From the NCBI GenBank assembly GCA_937926415.1, contig CALBAF010000467.1, forward strand, positions 1 through 7,009: a DNA stretch of 7,009 nt. Reading direction: 5' to 3'. Below the pieces are notes generated by a model. It was not told where the DNA came from, ran no database searches, and worked only from the letters and a program-made list of their open reading frames with translations. Shown in pieces: positions 1 through 5,528 of this stretch (position 1 is its first letter; each line of letters opens with the position of its first letter). This DNA comes from an uncultured Actinomyces sp. Lineage in GTDB: Bacteria > Actinomycetota > Actinomycetes > Actinomycetales > Actinomycetaceae. A program made the position numbers and the translations under genes.

Positions 1-185
1 GCCCCTCGCCCACCTCCCCGGCGATCGGCCGCATCGACGCGCACGACCTGGGCGGGGCGTTCCTGACCCGCTACCGGGTGCGCTGGGAGGTCGGTGCTTC
101 GCTGGAATCGAGCGTGTGGGCGCCGGCGACTTCTGGCGAGGCGCGCCTGGTCATGGTGCACCACCAGTCGACGCTGATCGGCTAA
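1..185 (+). CDS. C-terminal fragment of a DUF4440 / SnoaL-like (NTF2-fold) protein
   Basis: The frame is open from base 3 to a TAA at 183-185, giving the last 60 residues of a protein whose start lies outside the window. The visible end contains RYRVRWE, then SSVWAP, then RLVMVHHQSTLIG. This matches the usual end of DUF4440/SnoaL-like proteins: a beta strand, an 'R-S-S-x-W' strand, then a strand ending in 'hHQxT'. These small cone-shaped alpha+beta proteins are often dimeric and of mixed function, so no substrate can be named. The gene converges on the ABC transporter operon, and no clear intrinsic terminator directly follows its stop. The family call rests on a short fragment and recalled motif similarity. 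Confidence 0.6.
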   Translation, partial: PSPTSPAIGRIDAHDLGGAFLTRYRVRWEVGASLESSVWAPATSGEARLVMVHHQSTLIG

Positions 186-324
186 AACGGAGAGTTCTGT
201 CGCGGGTGGGCTGTGCTCACTCCATGTGCATCAAATGATCGCGTGGGGGCGCCGGGCCACGACGCTGAGAGGTTACGTCTTGACAACCAGTCGCACGCGT
301 CCCGGCCCAATCCAGCCCCCTTAC

Positions 325-442
325 GCGGATAGGTTACGCACATGCGGATAGGTTATGCGCACGCGGATAGGTTATTAAGGTATCCGCATCCTCGTAACCT
401 ATCCGGATGCTCGTAACCTATCCACGTAGCCGTTTCCTATCA
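325..442. repeat. Repeat cluster 1: 19-bp-phased GGATAGGTTA repeats in two opposed arms
   Basis: The core GCGGATAGGTTA occurs at 325-336, 344-355 and 363-374, exactly 19 bp apart. Its reverse complement, TAACCTATCC plus two bases, follows at 395-406 and 414-425. A degenerate inverted copy is at 376-387 (TAAGGTATCCGC) and a weaker one begins at 433 (TTTCCTATCA); these are also in 19-bp register. The 7-bp spacers between cores are not conserved. All three core pairs (325/414, 344/395, 363/376) are symmetric about base 375, so the whole cluster is one interrupted dyad. The innermost pair forms a GCGGATA / TATCCGC stem with an 11-base loop. Function is unknown; it could be a set of protein-binding sites or an extended RNA hairpin. 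Confidence 0.85.
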
Positions 443-472
443 GCGAGCCCCAACGGCACCGGCGCGACACTG

Positions 473-529
473 CACCAGTTAGGGAGCATTACACCAGTTA
501 GGGAGCATTACACCACCTCCGAGCTGGTG
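473..529. repeat. Repeat cluster 2: tandem 19-bp CACCAGTTAGGGAGCATTA units
   Basis: Two perfect 19-bp units lie head to tail at 473-491 and 492-510. A third unit at 511-529 keeps CACCA and the 19-bp length but then diverges. The core is unrelated in sequence to cluster 1, 30-150 bp away, yet has the same 19-bp pitch. A reverse-orientation relative, TAAT, then a variable 6 bases, then TAAGTGGTG, follows at 530-549, and a forward relative, CACCACTTAGG, at 553-563. Two palindromes overlap or follow the cluster and are listed separately. Function is unknown. Confidence 0.85.
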
Positions 530-533
530 TAAT
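507..533. promoter_or_regulatory. 27-bp near-perfect palindrome in repeat cluster 2
   Basis: ATTACACCA at 507-515 is the exact reverse complement of TGGTGTAAT at 525-533. The interior CTC C GAG (517-523) is also symmetric, leaving only a C-C mismatch at 516/524. The dyad centre is base 520. It looks like an operator for a dimeric regulator or a strong short hairpin. It is far from any gene start, which argues against a classic promoter operator. No regulator is named. Confidence 0.55.
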
Positions 534-539
534 ACCCCG

Positions 540-562
540 CTAAGTGGTGTCACACCACTTAG
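540..562. promoter_or_regulatory. 23-bp perfect palindrome in repeat cluster 2
   Basis: CTAAGTGGTGT (540-550) and ACACCACTTAG (552-562) are perfect reverse complements around a single C at 551. The half-site is a variant of the cluster 2 core, CACCAGTTAG. Its centre is 31 bp, about three helical turns, from the centre of the neighbouring palindrome at 520. No T-tract follows on either strand, so it is not an obvious intrinsic terminator. A binding site or a cruciform/hairpin element is possible. Confidence 0.6.
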
Positions 563-645
563 GAACAAGCCAGAACGCGGAAGGTGCCGGGCCGACACAC
601 TGCTGATCCAGGCTCCGGCGCCCGGAAAACAGCCGGGGCGCACAG

Positions 646-669
646 CAACAAGCACAACAACAAGCACAA
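646..669. repeat. Two perfect tandem copies of CAACAAGCACAA
   Basis: The 12-bp unit is at 646-657 and again at 658-669, followed by a partial CAAC. On the minus strand this reads as a repeated GTTG-rich tract directly downstream of the terminator hairpin at 674-702. It probably supplies the U-rich tail, so it may have no separate role. Confidence 0.6.
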
Positions 670-702
670 CAACGGGGGCGCAAGCCCCCAGCCTGCGCCC
701 CC
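646..702 (-). terminator. Intrinsic terminator of the amino-acid ABC operon
   Basis: Read on the minus strand, 33 bases after the ATPase stop codon, GGGGGCGCA (complement of 694-702) pairs perfectly with TGCGCCCCC (complement of 674-682) around an 11-base loop. An alternative, smaller stem can form between 674-679 and 684-689. The tail is not a pure U-run but the U-rich repeats GUUGUUGUGCUU, twice. Position, 9-bp GC-rich stem and tail support a terminator that closes the four-gene operon. Confidence 0.7.
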
Positions 703-735
703 GCTCAGACCCCTCCGCGAGGAGCCCCGACACGC

Positions 736-1503
736 TTACAGCTTCGCGCCCTCGAAGCTGAAGATGTCAAGGAAACGACGCGCACGATCCGAGGACGGGT
801 CCGCGAAGAACTTGCGCGGAGGGTCGACCTCGACGATGCGGCCCTCGTCCATGAAGACGATGCGGTCGGCGATCGCGCGGGCGAAGCCCATCTCGTGCGT
901 GACGATGAGCATCGTCATGCCGGTGCGAGCCAGCTCAAGAACGACGTCGAGGACCTCGCGCACCATCTCCGGGTCAAGGGAGGCCGTGACCTCGTCGAGG
1001 AGGAGGATCTCGGGGTCCATCATGAGGGCACGCACGATGGCGACGCGCTGACGCTGGCCGCCGGAGAGCTGGCGTGGGTAGTCGTCGGCGCGGTCCGCCA
1101 GGCCGACGCGCTCGAGCAGTTTCAGCGCTCGCGCGCTCGCGTCGGCGCGCGATTCTCCCGCGACGAGGCCGGGGGCGAGCGTCAGGTTCCCCATGACGGT
1201 CAGGTGGGGGAAGAGCTCGTAGGACTGGAAGACCATGCCGATGCGGCGGCGCACCTCGGGCCAGGAGACGCCGGGGGCCGCCAGGTCCTCGCCGTCGAAG
1301 AGGATCTGCCCGGAGTTGATGGGCTCGAGGCCGTTGATGGTGCGCAGGAGCGTGGACTTGCCGCAGCCGGAGGGTCCGATGATGACGACGACTTCACCGT
1401 CGGCGACGTCGAGGGAGACGCCGCGCAGGGCGTGGTGCCCGCCGGGGTAGGTCTTGTCGAGGTCGACGAGGCGAAGCTGCGGGTCGGAGGTCAGTTCTGC
1501 CAT
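736..1503 (-). CDS. Polar amino-acid ABC transporter, ATP-binding subunit (GlnQ/HisP type)
   Basis: This 255-residue cytoplasmic ATPase drives amino-acid import by the two permeases encoded just upstream. Walker A is GPSGCGKST (residues 43-51), the Q-loop glutamine is Q93, the signature is LSGGQ (146-150), Walker B is ILLLDE (166-171) and the H-loop histidine is H203. The motif after Walker B reads DEVTASLDPE where the family usually has DEPTSALDPE. Length is normal for the PAAT family. I chose ATG 1501-1503 because GGAG (complement of 1509-1512) lies 5 nt upstream and MAELTSDPQ leads straight into the conserved domain; a longer frame to 1584 only adds sequence antisense-free but inside the permease gene. 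It overlaps the permease end by 13 nt, suggesting translational coupling. Confidence 0.95.
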   Translation of the reverse strand: MAELTSDPQLRLVDLDKTYPGGHHALRGVSLDVADGEVVVIIGPSGCGKSTLLRTINGLEPINSGQILFDGEDLAAPGVSWPEVRRRIGMVFQSYELFPHLTVMGNLTLAPGLVAGESRADASARALKLLERVGLADRADDYPRQLSGGQRQRVAIVRALMMDPEILLLDEVTASLDPEMVREVLDVVLELARTGMTMLIVTHEMGFARAIADRIVFMDEGRIVEVDPPRKFFADPSSDRARRFLDIFSFEGAKL

Positions 1504-2168
1504 GTTTTCTCCATGTGGCGTGAGAGGAGCGAGATGGGCCAGCAGATGAGGAAGTACAGCACAAAGATCAGGCCGTAGATCCACAGCGAGGCGGTCGGGT
1601 AGTTGAAGCGGTTGGCGTCGATGATCTGCTGTCCAACTTTGAGGACTTCGACGACGCCGATGAGGACGACGAGGGAGGTCGTCTTGATCATGCGGGTGAT
1701 GAGGTTGACGGCCGGCGGCGCGAGCCTACGCAAGGTTTGCGGCAGGATGACCCGGCGCATGGTCTGCCTCGGGGAAAGTCCCAGAGCGTAGGCGGACTCG
1801 TACTGGTGGCGCGGGATCGCGATGAGCGCGCCTCGCACGAGGTCACCCATTTCGGCGCCGCCCCACAGCGTGAAGACGAGGACGGACGCGGTGATGCCGT
1901 CCAGGTTGATCCCCGCGACGCGCGTGAGCCCGAAGTAGGCGACGAACAGGAGGACGAGCTGAGGCATGATGCGCACGAACTCGAGGTAGATCTGCATGAG
2001 CCAGCGCAGGGGGCGCCAGCGCGAGCGCATGCCGAGGCCGACGAACACACCGAGCACCAGCGACAGCACGACGGACAGCGCGGAGATGCCGACGGTGACG
2101 CCCAAGCCCTCGAGGATGCGCACGAGGTTGCGGCCCTCGAAGATGACGTTAATTCCCAAATCCGCCAC
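1491..2168 (-). CDS. Polar amino-acid ABC transporter, permease subunit 2 (HisM/GlnP family)
   Basis: This is a 225-residue inner-membrane permease with about five hydrophobic segments, beginning around residues 24-46 and ending around 195-216. The coupling (EAA) loop YESAYALGLSPRQTMRRVILP, residues 123-143, would contact the ATPase. The conserved family stretch usually read as RGTPLLVQ is here RIMPQLVL (66-73). The start is a GTG at 2166-2168, supported by GAAGG (complement of 2175-2179) 6 nt upstream. This start lies inside the previous permease gene, a 20-nt overlap, and the end overlaps the ATPase start by 13 nt. It presumably forms a heterodimer with permease 1. Substrate cannot be read from the permease. 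Confidence 0.93.
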   Translation of the reverse strand: MADLGINVIFEGRNLVRILEGLGVTVGISALSVVLSLVLGVFVGLGMRSRWRPLRWLMQIYLEFVRIMPQLVLLFVAYFGLTRVAGINLDGITASVLVFTLWGGAEMGDLVRGALIAIPRHQYESAYALGLSPRQTMRRVILPQTLRRLAPPAVNLITRMIKTTSLVVLIGVVEVLKVGQQIIDANRFNYPTASLWIYGLIFVLYFLICWPISLLSRHMEKTWQN

Positions 2169-2808
2169 GGCGCACCTTCTTTTCGATGAGTCGGGCCGCG
2201 ATGGACACGGGCAGGAGGATCACCAGGTAGGCGATGACCAGGAGGACCAGCGCTTCGGAGGTGTTGTAGGACATGCCGATGAGGTCTTTCGCGACGTACA
2301 CGAGGTCGGGCAGGGCGACGACTGAGACGACGGAGGTTTCCTTGATGAGGAAGATAACGTTGGCGGCGAGCGGCGGCACGGAGGTCGCGATGGCCTGCGG
2401 GAGGGCCACGTGGCGCAGCGTCTGGGTGCGCGTGAGGCCGAGCGCGGACGCCGACTCCCACTGGATGGTGGCAATCGAGTCGAGGCCGGAACGCAGGGCC
2501 TCGGCCATGTAGGCGCCGCCCAGGAAGATCAGGCCGACGATCGCGCAGGTCTCGCCGCTCCACTTGATGCCCACGCGCGGCAGGCCGAAGTAGATGAAGA
2601 AGAGCTGCACGAGCAGGGGCGTGTTGCGCGACAGTTCGACGTAAGCGGCGGCGATCTGGGTGGCGACGGGGATCCGGTACTGCCGGATCGCAGCCACGAG
2701 CAGGCCCACCGCGAGGGAGCCGACGATGCCGATGGCCGCAATCCTCAAGGTGAGGATGGCGGCGTCGACGTACAGGGGCGCGTAACGCGCCAGGATGTCG
2801 AGATTCAT
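2149..2808 (-). CDS. Polar amino-acid ABC transporter, permease subunit 1 (HisQ/GlnP family)
   Basis: This 219-residue membrane subunit carries the family motif RNTPLLVQLFFIYFGLP (61-77) and an EAA loop from ESASALGL (118-125) to LPQA (136-139). Hydrophobic segments near residues 14-42, 60-78, 88-105, 148-170 and 184-206 fit a five-helix type I importer. It is second in the operon, 87 nt after the binding-protein gene, and overlaps the next permease by 20 nt. The ATG at 2806-2808 is preceded by AUUUUUCCU with no recognisable Shine-Dalgarno, unlike the other genes in this operon. A hairpin with a U-tract sits just upstream, so expression relative to the binding protein is probably reduced or depends on readthrough. 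Confidence 0.93.
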   Translation of the reverse strand: MNLDILARYAPLYVDAAILTLRIAAIGIVGSLAVGLLVAAIRQYRIPVATQIAAAYVELSRNTPLLVQLFFIYFGLPRVGIKWSGETCAIVGLIFLGGAYMAEALRSGLDSIATIQWESASALGLTRTQTLRHVALPQAIATSVPPLAANVIFLIKETSVVSVVALPDLVYVAKDLIGMSYNTSEALVLLVIAYLVILLPVSIAARLIEKKVRRGGFGN

Positions 2809-2811
2809 AGG

Positions 2812-2888
2812 AAAAATCTGGGACGAGGCCGTGGCCGGTCCGGGCGATCACCCGCAGCGGGCGGACCCGGGAGGGGCCACGGCCTCGT
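2812..2888 (-). terminator. Large intercistronic hairpin with U-tract between binding-protein and permease genes
   Basis: ACGAGGCCGTGGCC (2823-2836) and GGCCACGGCCTCGT (2875-2888) are perfect 14-bp reverse complements. Inside them GGTCCG (2837-2842) pairs with CGGACC (2862-2867), and a small CCCG/CGGG stem lies at 2851-2861. Read on the minus strand, the structure begins 7 nt after the binding-protein stop and is followed 6 nt later by a five-U tract (2812-2816) ending 3 nt before the permease ATG. This fits a partial terminator or 3'-end stabiliser giving more binding protein than membrane subunits. That role is well known for binding-protein operons in general, but here it is inferred. Confidence 0.75.
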
Positions 2889-2895
2889 ACCTGCG

Positions 2896-3789
2896 TCAGT
2901 TGGTGGAGGTGGTGTCCACGCCGCCTTCGACGACGAGGTCGTCGGGGGTCGCGGCGTCACCGTAGACGGGGGCGAGGGTCTGCTCGTAGTCCTTGTGGAA
3001 GAAGTTTTCCTCGCCGAGCTCAACGAGCTGGTTGTTCAGCCAGTCGAGGAGGGCGGTGTTGCCCTTCTTGACGGCGGCCGCGATGTAGCTGGTCTCGCCC
3101 AGGCTCTTGATGCCGACGCTGAAGCCGGGGTGCTGGATCGCCCAGGCGATGACCTCGGTGTTGTCGGTGGAGAAGGCGTCGCCGCGGCCGTCCTCGAGGG
3201 CCTGGTAGGCGTCGGAGTACTGGTCGAACTTGAGGAGCTTGACCTCGGGGTGGTTGGCCTCGAAGTAGGCTTCGGCGGTCGTGCCCTTGGTGACGATGAG
3301 GGTCTTGCCAGCCAGCTGGCTCACGTCGGTGATTTCAGCCGAGGTGGGCGAGACGACGCCGAGGGAGACCTTGAAGTAGGGGTTCGCGAAGTCGACCTTT
3401 TCGGCGCGCTCGGGCGTGACGGTGAAGTTCGCGAGGGTGATGTCGACCTTGTTGGAGGCGAGGACCTCGGTGCGGGCGGCGGCGTCGACGGGGACGTACT
3501 TGGCGGTGACGCCCAGGTCGGCGGCGATGCGGTCGCCGTAGACGACGTCGTATCCGGCGGGCTTGCCGTCGGCGTCGATGTAGCCGAAGGGGGCCTTGTC
3601 GGAGAAGATGCCGATGACGATCTCGCCGGCTTCCTTGATCTGCTCGGGGCTACGGTCGCCGACCTGCGCGCTCGACGAGGAGGTGGACGCGCCACCGGAG
3701 CATGCGGCCATGCCGAGGGCTGCGACCATGGCGACGGCGGCCGTGGCGAGTCGAAGGAATGGCTTCTTGCGTGCGTGAGTGGCGCTCAT
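2896..3789 (-). CDS. Amino-acid ABC transporter substrate-binding lipoprotein (SBP_bac_3 / PAAT family)
   Basis: This 297-residue lipoprotein is predicted to be anchored outside the membrane, where it captures an amino acid and delivers it to the permeases. The N-terminus has basic residues RKK (7-9), a hydrophobic stretch (about 11-29) and a lipobox MAAC with Cys30, followed by a Ser/Gly-rich linker. The two-lobed family 3 fold spans about residues 55-275. Likely ligand residues are R106 in AARTEVL, R128 in TPER and D209 in FSTDN. These line up with residues of PEB1-type Asp/Glu binding proteins, so an acidic or amide amino acid is the best guess; cystine remains possible. The start has AGGAG (complement of 3795-3799) 5 nt upstream. 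It is the first gene of the operon. Confidence 0.93.
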   Translation of the reverse strand: MSATHARKKPFLRLATAAVAMVAALGMAACSGGASTSSSSAQVGDRSPEQIKEAGEIVIGIFSDKAPFGYIDADGKPAGYDVVYGDRIAADLGVTAKYVPVDAAARTEVLASNKVDITLANFTVTPERAEKVDFANPYFKVSLGVVSPTSAEITDVSQLAGKTLIVTKGTTAEAYFEANHPEVKLLKFDQYSDAYQALEDGRGDAFSTDNTEVIAWAIQHPGFSVGIKSLGETSYIAAAVKKGNTALLDWLNNQLVELGEENFFHKDYEQTLAPVYGDAATPDDLVVEGGVDTTSTN

Positions 3790-3820
3790 GAGGGCTCCTG
3801 ATCTGCGTTTTTATGGAAGC

Positions 3821-3855
3821 GCCGAGGGGATGTTCCTCGGCGACGAGAACGATAT
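3821..3855 (-). promoter_or_regulatory. Candidate promoter and 5' leader hairpin of the ABC operon
   Basis: GCCGAGG (3821-3827) and CCTCGGC (3835-3841) form a perfect 7-bp stem with a 7-base loop, 31 nt upstream of the binding-protein ATG on the minus strand. On the same strand a possible TANNNT -10 element, TATCGT (complement of 3849-3854), would place the transcription start near 3842. The hairpin would then sit at the very 5' end of the mRNA, as stabilising leaders do. No good -35 is visible, so the promoter part is weak; the inverted repeat is certain. Confidence 0.4.
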
Positions 3856-4016
3856 TTCCACCGGACGGTCTATTGAGCGAGGGCTATATCCCGTTTTGAA
3901 ACTATGTGACAGGTAGGCGACGAGGCTCCTTCCACTTCGTGGAACGCCATCGCCACGAGAGCGTGCAAGTCGTCACGCACGGCCCCGCCAGCGCGCACTC
4001 GCCCGGCGTCTCACGC

Positions 4017-4029
4017 AACAATTGCTCCC
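4017..4029 (+). promoter_or_regulatory. Candidate leaderless promoter of azlC
   Basis: No Shine-Dalgarno precedes the azlC ATG. Instead AACAAT lies at 4017-4022, ending 7 nt before the start codon, where a -10 box would be for a transcript beginning at or next to the ATG. The segment ACAATTGCTCCCATG closely resembles ACCATTGTGTCCATG upstream of the peptidase gene. The first base departs from the actinobacterial TANNNT pattern and no clear -35 is seen. Confidence 0.4.
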
Positions 4030-4788
4030 ATGCCCAAGCTACCGCGCACCGTGAACCTCCCCGTGCCGGCTAGCCCTACCCGCCGCGAGATCCTCGAAGG
4101 CCTGCGCATCACGGCGCCCGTGGCCGCGGGTTACATCCCGCTGGGCCTGGCGTACGGCGTTCTCGTCATCCAGCTGGGCCTGCCGTGGTGGTTGGCTCCG
4201 TCGCTCTCCCTGGCCGCTTACTCGGGGTCGGCCGAGCTGCTCGTCGTGACCCTGGCCGCGCAAAACACGCCGCTGGCCGTCATTGCTGTGACGATGCTGC
4301 TGGTGAATTTCCGCCTCCTGTTTTTCGCGTTCTCGTTCCCCTTGCACGTCATTGAGGGCCGTGTCGCGCGCCTCTTCTCGATGTACGCCCTCGTGGACGA
4401 GGCCTACGCGCTGACCGCCGCCCGCCCGAACGGGTGGACGAAGCCTCGACTGTTGGCGATGCAGGCTCTCTTCAACCTGACGTGGCTGATCTCGAGCCTC
4501 GTGGGCGTGTCCGCGGGCTCGTTGATCCCCGCGCAGATCAAGGGCCTCGACTTCGCGCTAACAGCCCTGTTCATCACGCTGACCCTGGACGCGGCGCGCA
4601 CGAGGCGCGAGCTGCCCTCGGTCCTCCTGGCTGGCGGGTCCTTCGCGGTGGCCATGGTGGTGGCACCGGGCCAGCGACTCCTGGTGGCGCTGCTGCTCTT
4701 CGTCGCATGCCTGGTGGTTCGCCACGTCCTTCATCGCCGAGGCATCCTGCACTCCGCGGATGAGGTGGCCGAAGGGGGTGCGCAGTGA
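4030..4788 (+). CDS. azlC: AzlC family branched-chain amino-acid exporter, large subunit
   Basis: This 252-residue membrane protein would export branched-chain amino acids together with the small AzlD subunit encoded next. Family marks in order are GYIPLGLAYG (34-43), SGSAELL (65-71, commonly AGSAQF), VNFRLLFF (92-99), DEAYAL (123-128) and GLDFALTALF (172-181). Hydrophobic segments spread over the protein fit the usual multi-helix topology, and length is typical. The ATG at 4030 is the first in frame; it lacks a Shine-Dalgarno and may be leaderless. The last bases overlap the azlD GTG by 4 nt. It is divergent from the ABC importer. Specificity (Leu/Ile/Val or analogues) is known for characterised members and only inferred here. 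Confidence 0.92.
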   Translation: MPKLPRTVNLPVPASPTRREILEGLRITAPVAAGYIPLGLAYGVLVIQLGLPWWLAPSLSLAAYSGSAELLVVTLAAQNTPLAVIAVTMLLVNFRLLFFAFSFPLHVIEGRVARLFSMYALVDEAYALTAARPNGWTKPRLLAMQALFNLTWLISSLVGVSAGSLIPAQIKGLDFALTALFITLTLDAARTRRELPSVLLAGGSFAVAMVVAPGQRLLVALLLFVACLVVRHVLHRRGILHSADEVAEGGAQ

Positions 4789-5114
4789 CTCCAACGCTGG
4801 GCTACCTGCTGGCGCTCCTGGCGATCACCTTCGTCATCGACTTTACGTTGCGCGCTCTACCCTTCAAGATCCTTGAGCCGCTGCGCGATTCACGTTTCGT
4901 CTCCGACATGGCGGTGTGGATGCCGCCGGGCATCATGCTGATTCTCGTTCTCTCGACGCTCACGCAGGGCGCGCAGGAGGCGGGTGACCGCTGGTGGGCG
5001 GCGCTGGTGGCGACGGGTGTGACGGTCGCGGTGCACCTGCTGAGCGGCCGCAAGCTCCTGTGGAGCGTCGGCATCGGAACGGTCTGCTACGTCGCGTTGC
5101 TGAACTGGCTCTGA
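4785..5114 (+). CDS. azlD: AzlD family branched-chain amino-acid exporter, small subunit
   Basis: This 109-residue, four-segment membrane protein is the usual partner of AzlC. It shows the AzlD motif TFVIDFTLRALPF (15-27), then MPPGIMLILVL (46-56), and a C-terminal H-x5-K-LLWSVGIGTVCYVALL stretch (84-106) that corresponds to the conserved 'GT..Y..L' ending. The GTG start at 4785-4787 sits in a GTGA overlap with the azlC stop, with GGGGG a few bases upstream, a typical translational-coupling arrangement. Length is normal for the family. It is last in the azlCD unit; no strong classical terminator follows, but repeat cluster 3 begins 85 bp downstream. Confidence 0.9.
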   Translation: MTPTLGYLLALLAITFVIDFTLRALPFKILEPLRDSRFVSDMAVWMPPGIMLILVLSTLTQGAQEAGDRWWAALVATGVTVAVHLLSGRKLLWSVGIGTVCYVALLNWL

Positions 5115-5199
5115 CGAACCTTTTCGTGACGCCGCGCTGCATCCAAAACCGGCGCAGGGTGAACTTTTTCGCGCACAAGGCACGACAACGCGGCGACGT

Positions 5200-5404
5200 T
5201 GAAACCAACAACACCACTGCTCGCCCCCAACAGGGGAGCCTTGAAACCGGCATCACCTCTGCGCCCGAAAAACGCATCAAAAACACCCATTTCACGCCCG
5301 CAAAGGCGATCGCGGTTTCAGTCGCGGCTCGGCCGGCACCCGCAAAGGCGATGGCGGTTTCAATCCCACACAGGCACAAGCGAGCAAAGGCGACGGCGGT
5401 TTCA
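5200..5404. repeat. Repeat cluster 3: 21-bp cores at exact 42-bp pitch in two opposed arms
   Basis: Three forward cores, consensus GCAAAGGCGA followed by TGGCGGTTTCA, lie at 5300-5320, 5342-5362 and 5384-5404, each 42 bp apart and differing only at one or two central bases. Two inverted cores beginning TGAAACC lie at 5200-5220 (15 of 21 match) and 5242-5262 (18 of 21), also 42 bp apart. The inner pairs 5242/5300 and 5200/5342 are both symmetric about base 5281; the third right-hand core has no left partner. The 21-bp spacers are unrelated to one another, but their length is exact. Pitch equals about four helical turns. Function is unknown. It is not a CRISPR: repeats and spacers are short, the arms are opposed, and no cas genes are near. 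Confidence 0.85.
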
Positions 5405-5528
5405 GACAGCCGGCCCACCTGACCGACAGGGCCAGGCTGCGGTGCCCGCAACACCCGTGGAGCCACACAGCACCACTACCAACGCCTCCCAAAAACAAAC
5501 GGGCACAACGACACCGCCGCAAACCCGC

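Larger units (their letters stand above)
186..735. other. 550-bp convergent intergenic region, no gene
   Basis: No convincing gene lies between the two convergent stop codons. Open frames crossing it are low-complexity or antisense to the ATPase gene. Bases 186-324 hold nothing recognisable, except a 14-base stretch at 264-277 that matches the start of the first repeat family at 12 of 14 positions. Bases 325-442 hold repeat cluster 1, bases 473-563 hold repeat cluster 2, and bases 646-702 hold the terminator of the minus-strand operon with its U-rich tail. A lesser inverted repeat (CCCGG at 621-625 with CCGGG at 633-637) also lies here. Confidence 0.8.

Noticed and set aside
280..308. Promoter with TTGACA at 280-285
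   Set aside because: The -35-like hexamer is perfect, but the expected -10 position (about 303-308) is GC-rich with no TANNNT, and no plus-strand gene follows.
414..426. DnaA boxes or an iteron origin in cluster 1
   Set aside because: CTATCCACG at 418-426 only partly matches the DnaA box, other copies do not, and there is no replication gene nearby.
479..733. 84-residue minus-strand ORF
   Set aside because: It covers the operon terminator and repeat cluster 2 and reads as low-complexity Val/Gly/Ala; it is better explained as non-coding.
1504..1584. Longer N-terminus for the ATPase starting at 1584
   Set aside because: The extra 27 residues lie within the permease gene, do not resemble the family, and ATG 1503 has a well-placed GGAG.
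3930..3944. Hairpin TTCCAC / GTGGAA in the divergent promoter region
   Set aside because: The stem is only 6 bp with a 3-base loop and no other support; such a repeat can arise by chance.
5114..5127. Terminator for azlCD
   Set aside because: The ACGAA/TTCGT stem has only 5 bp, starts on the last base of the stop codon and has no U-run after it.
5200..5404. CRISPR array
   Set aside because: Cores of 21 bp with 21-bp spacers are below the usual size, the two arms face opposite ways, and no cas gene is in the window.
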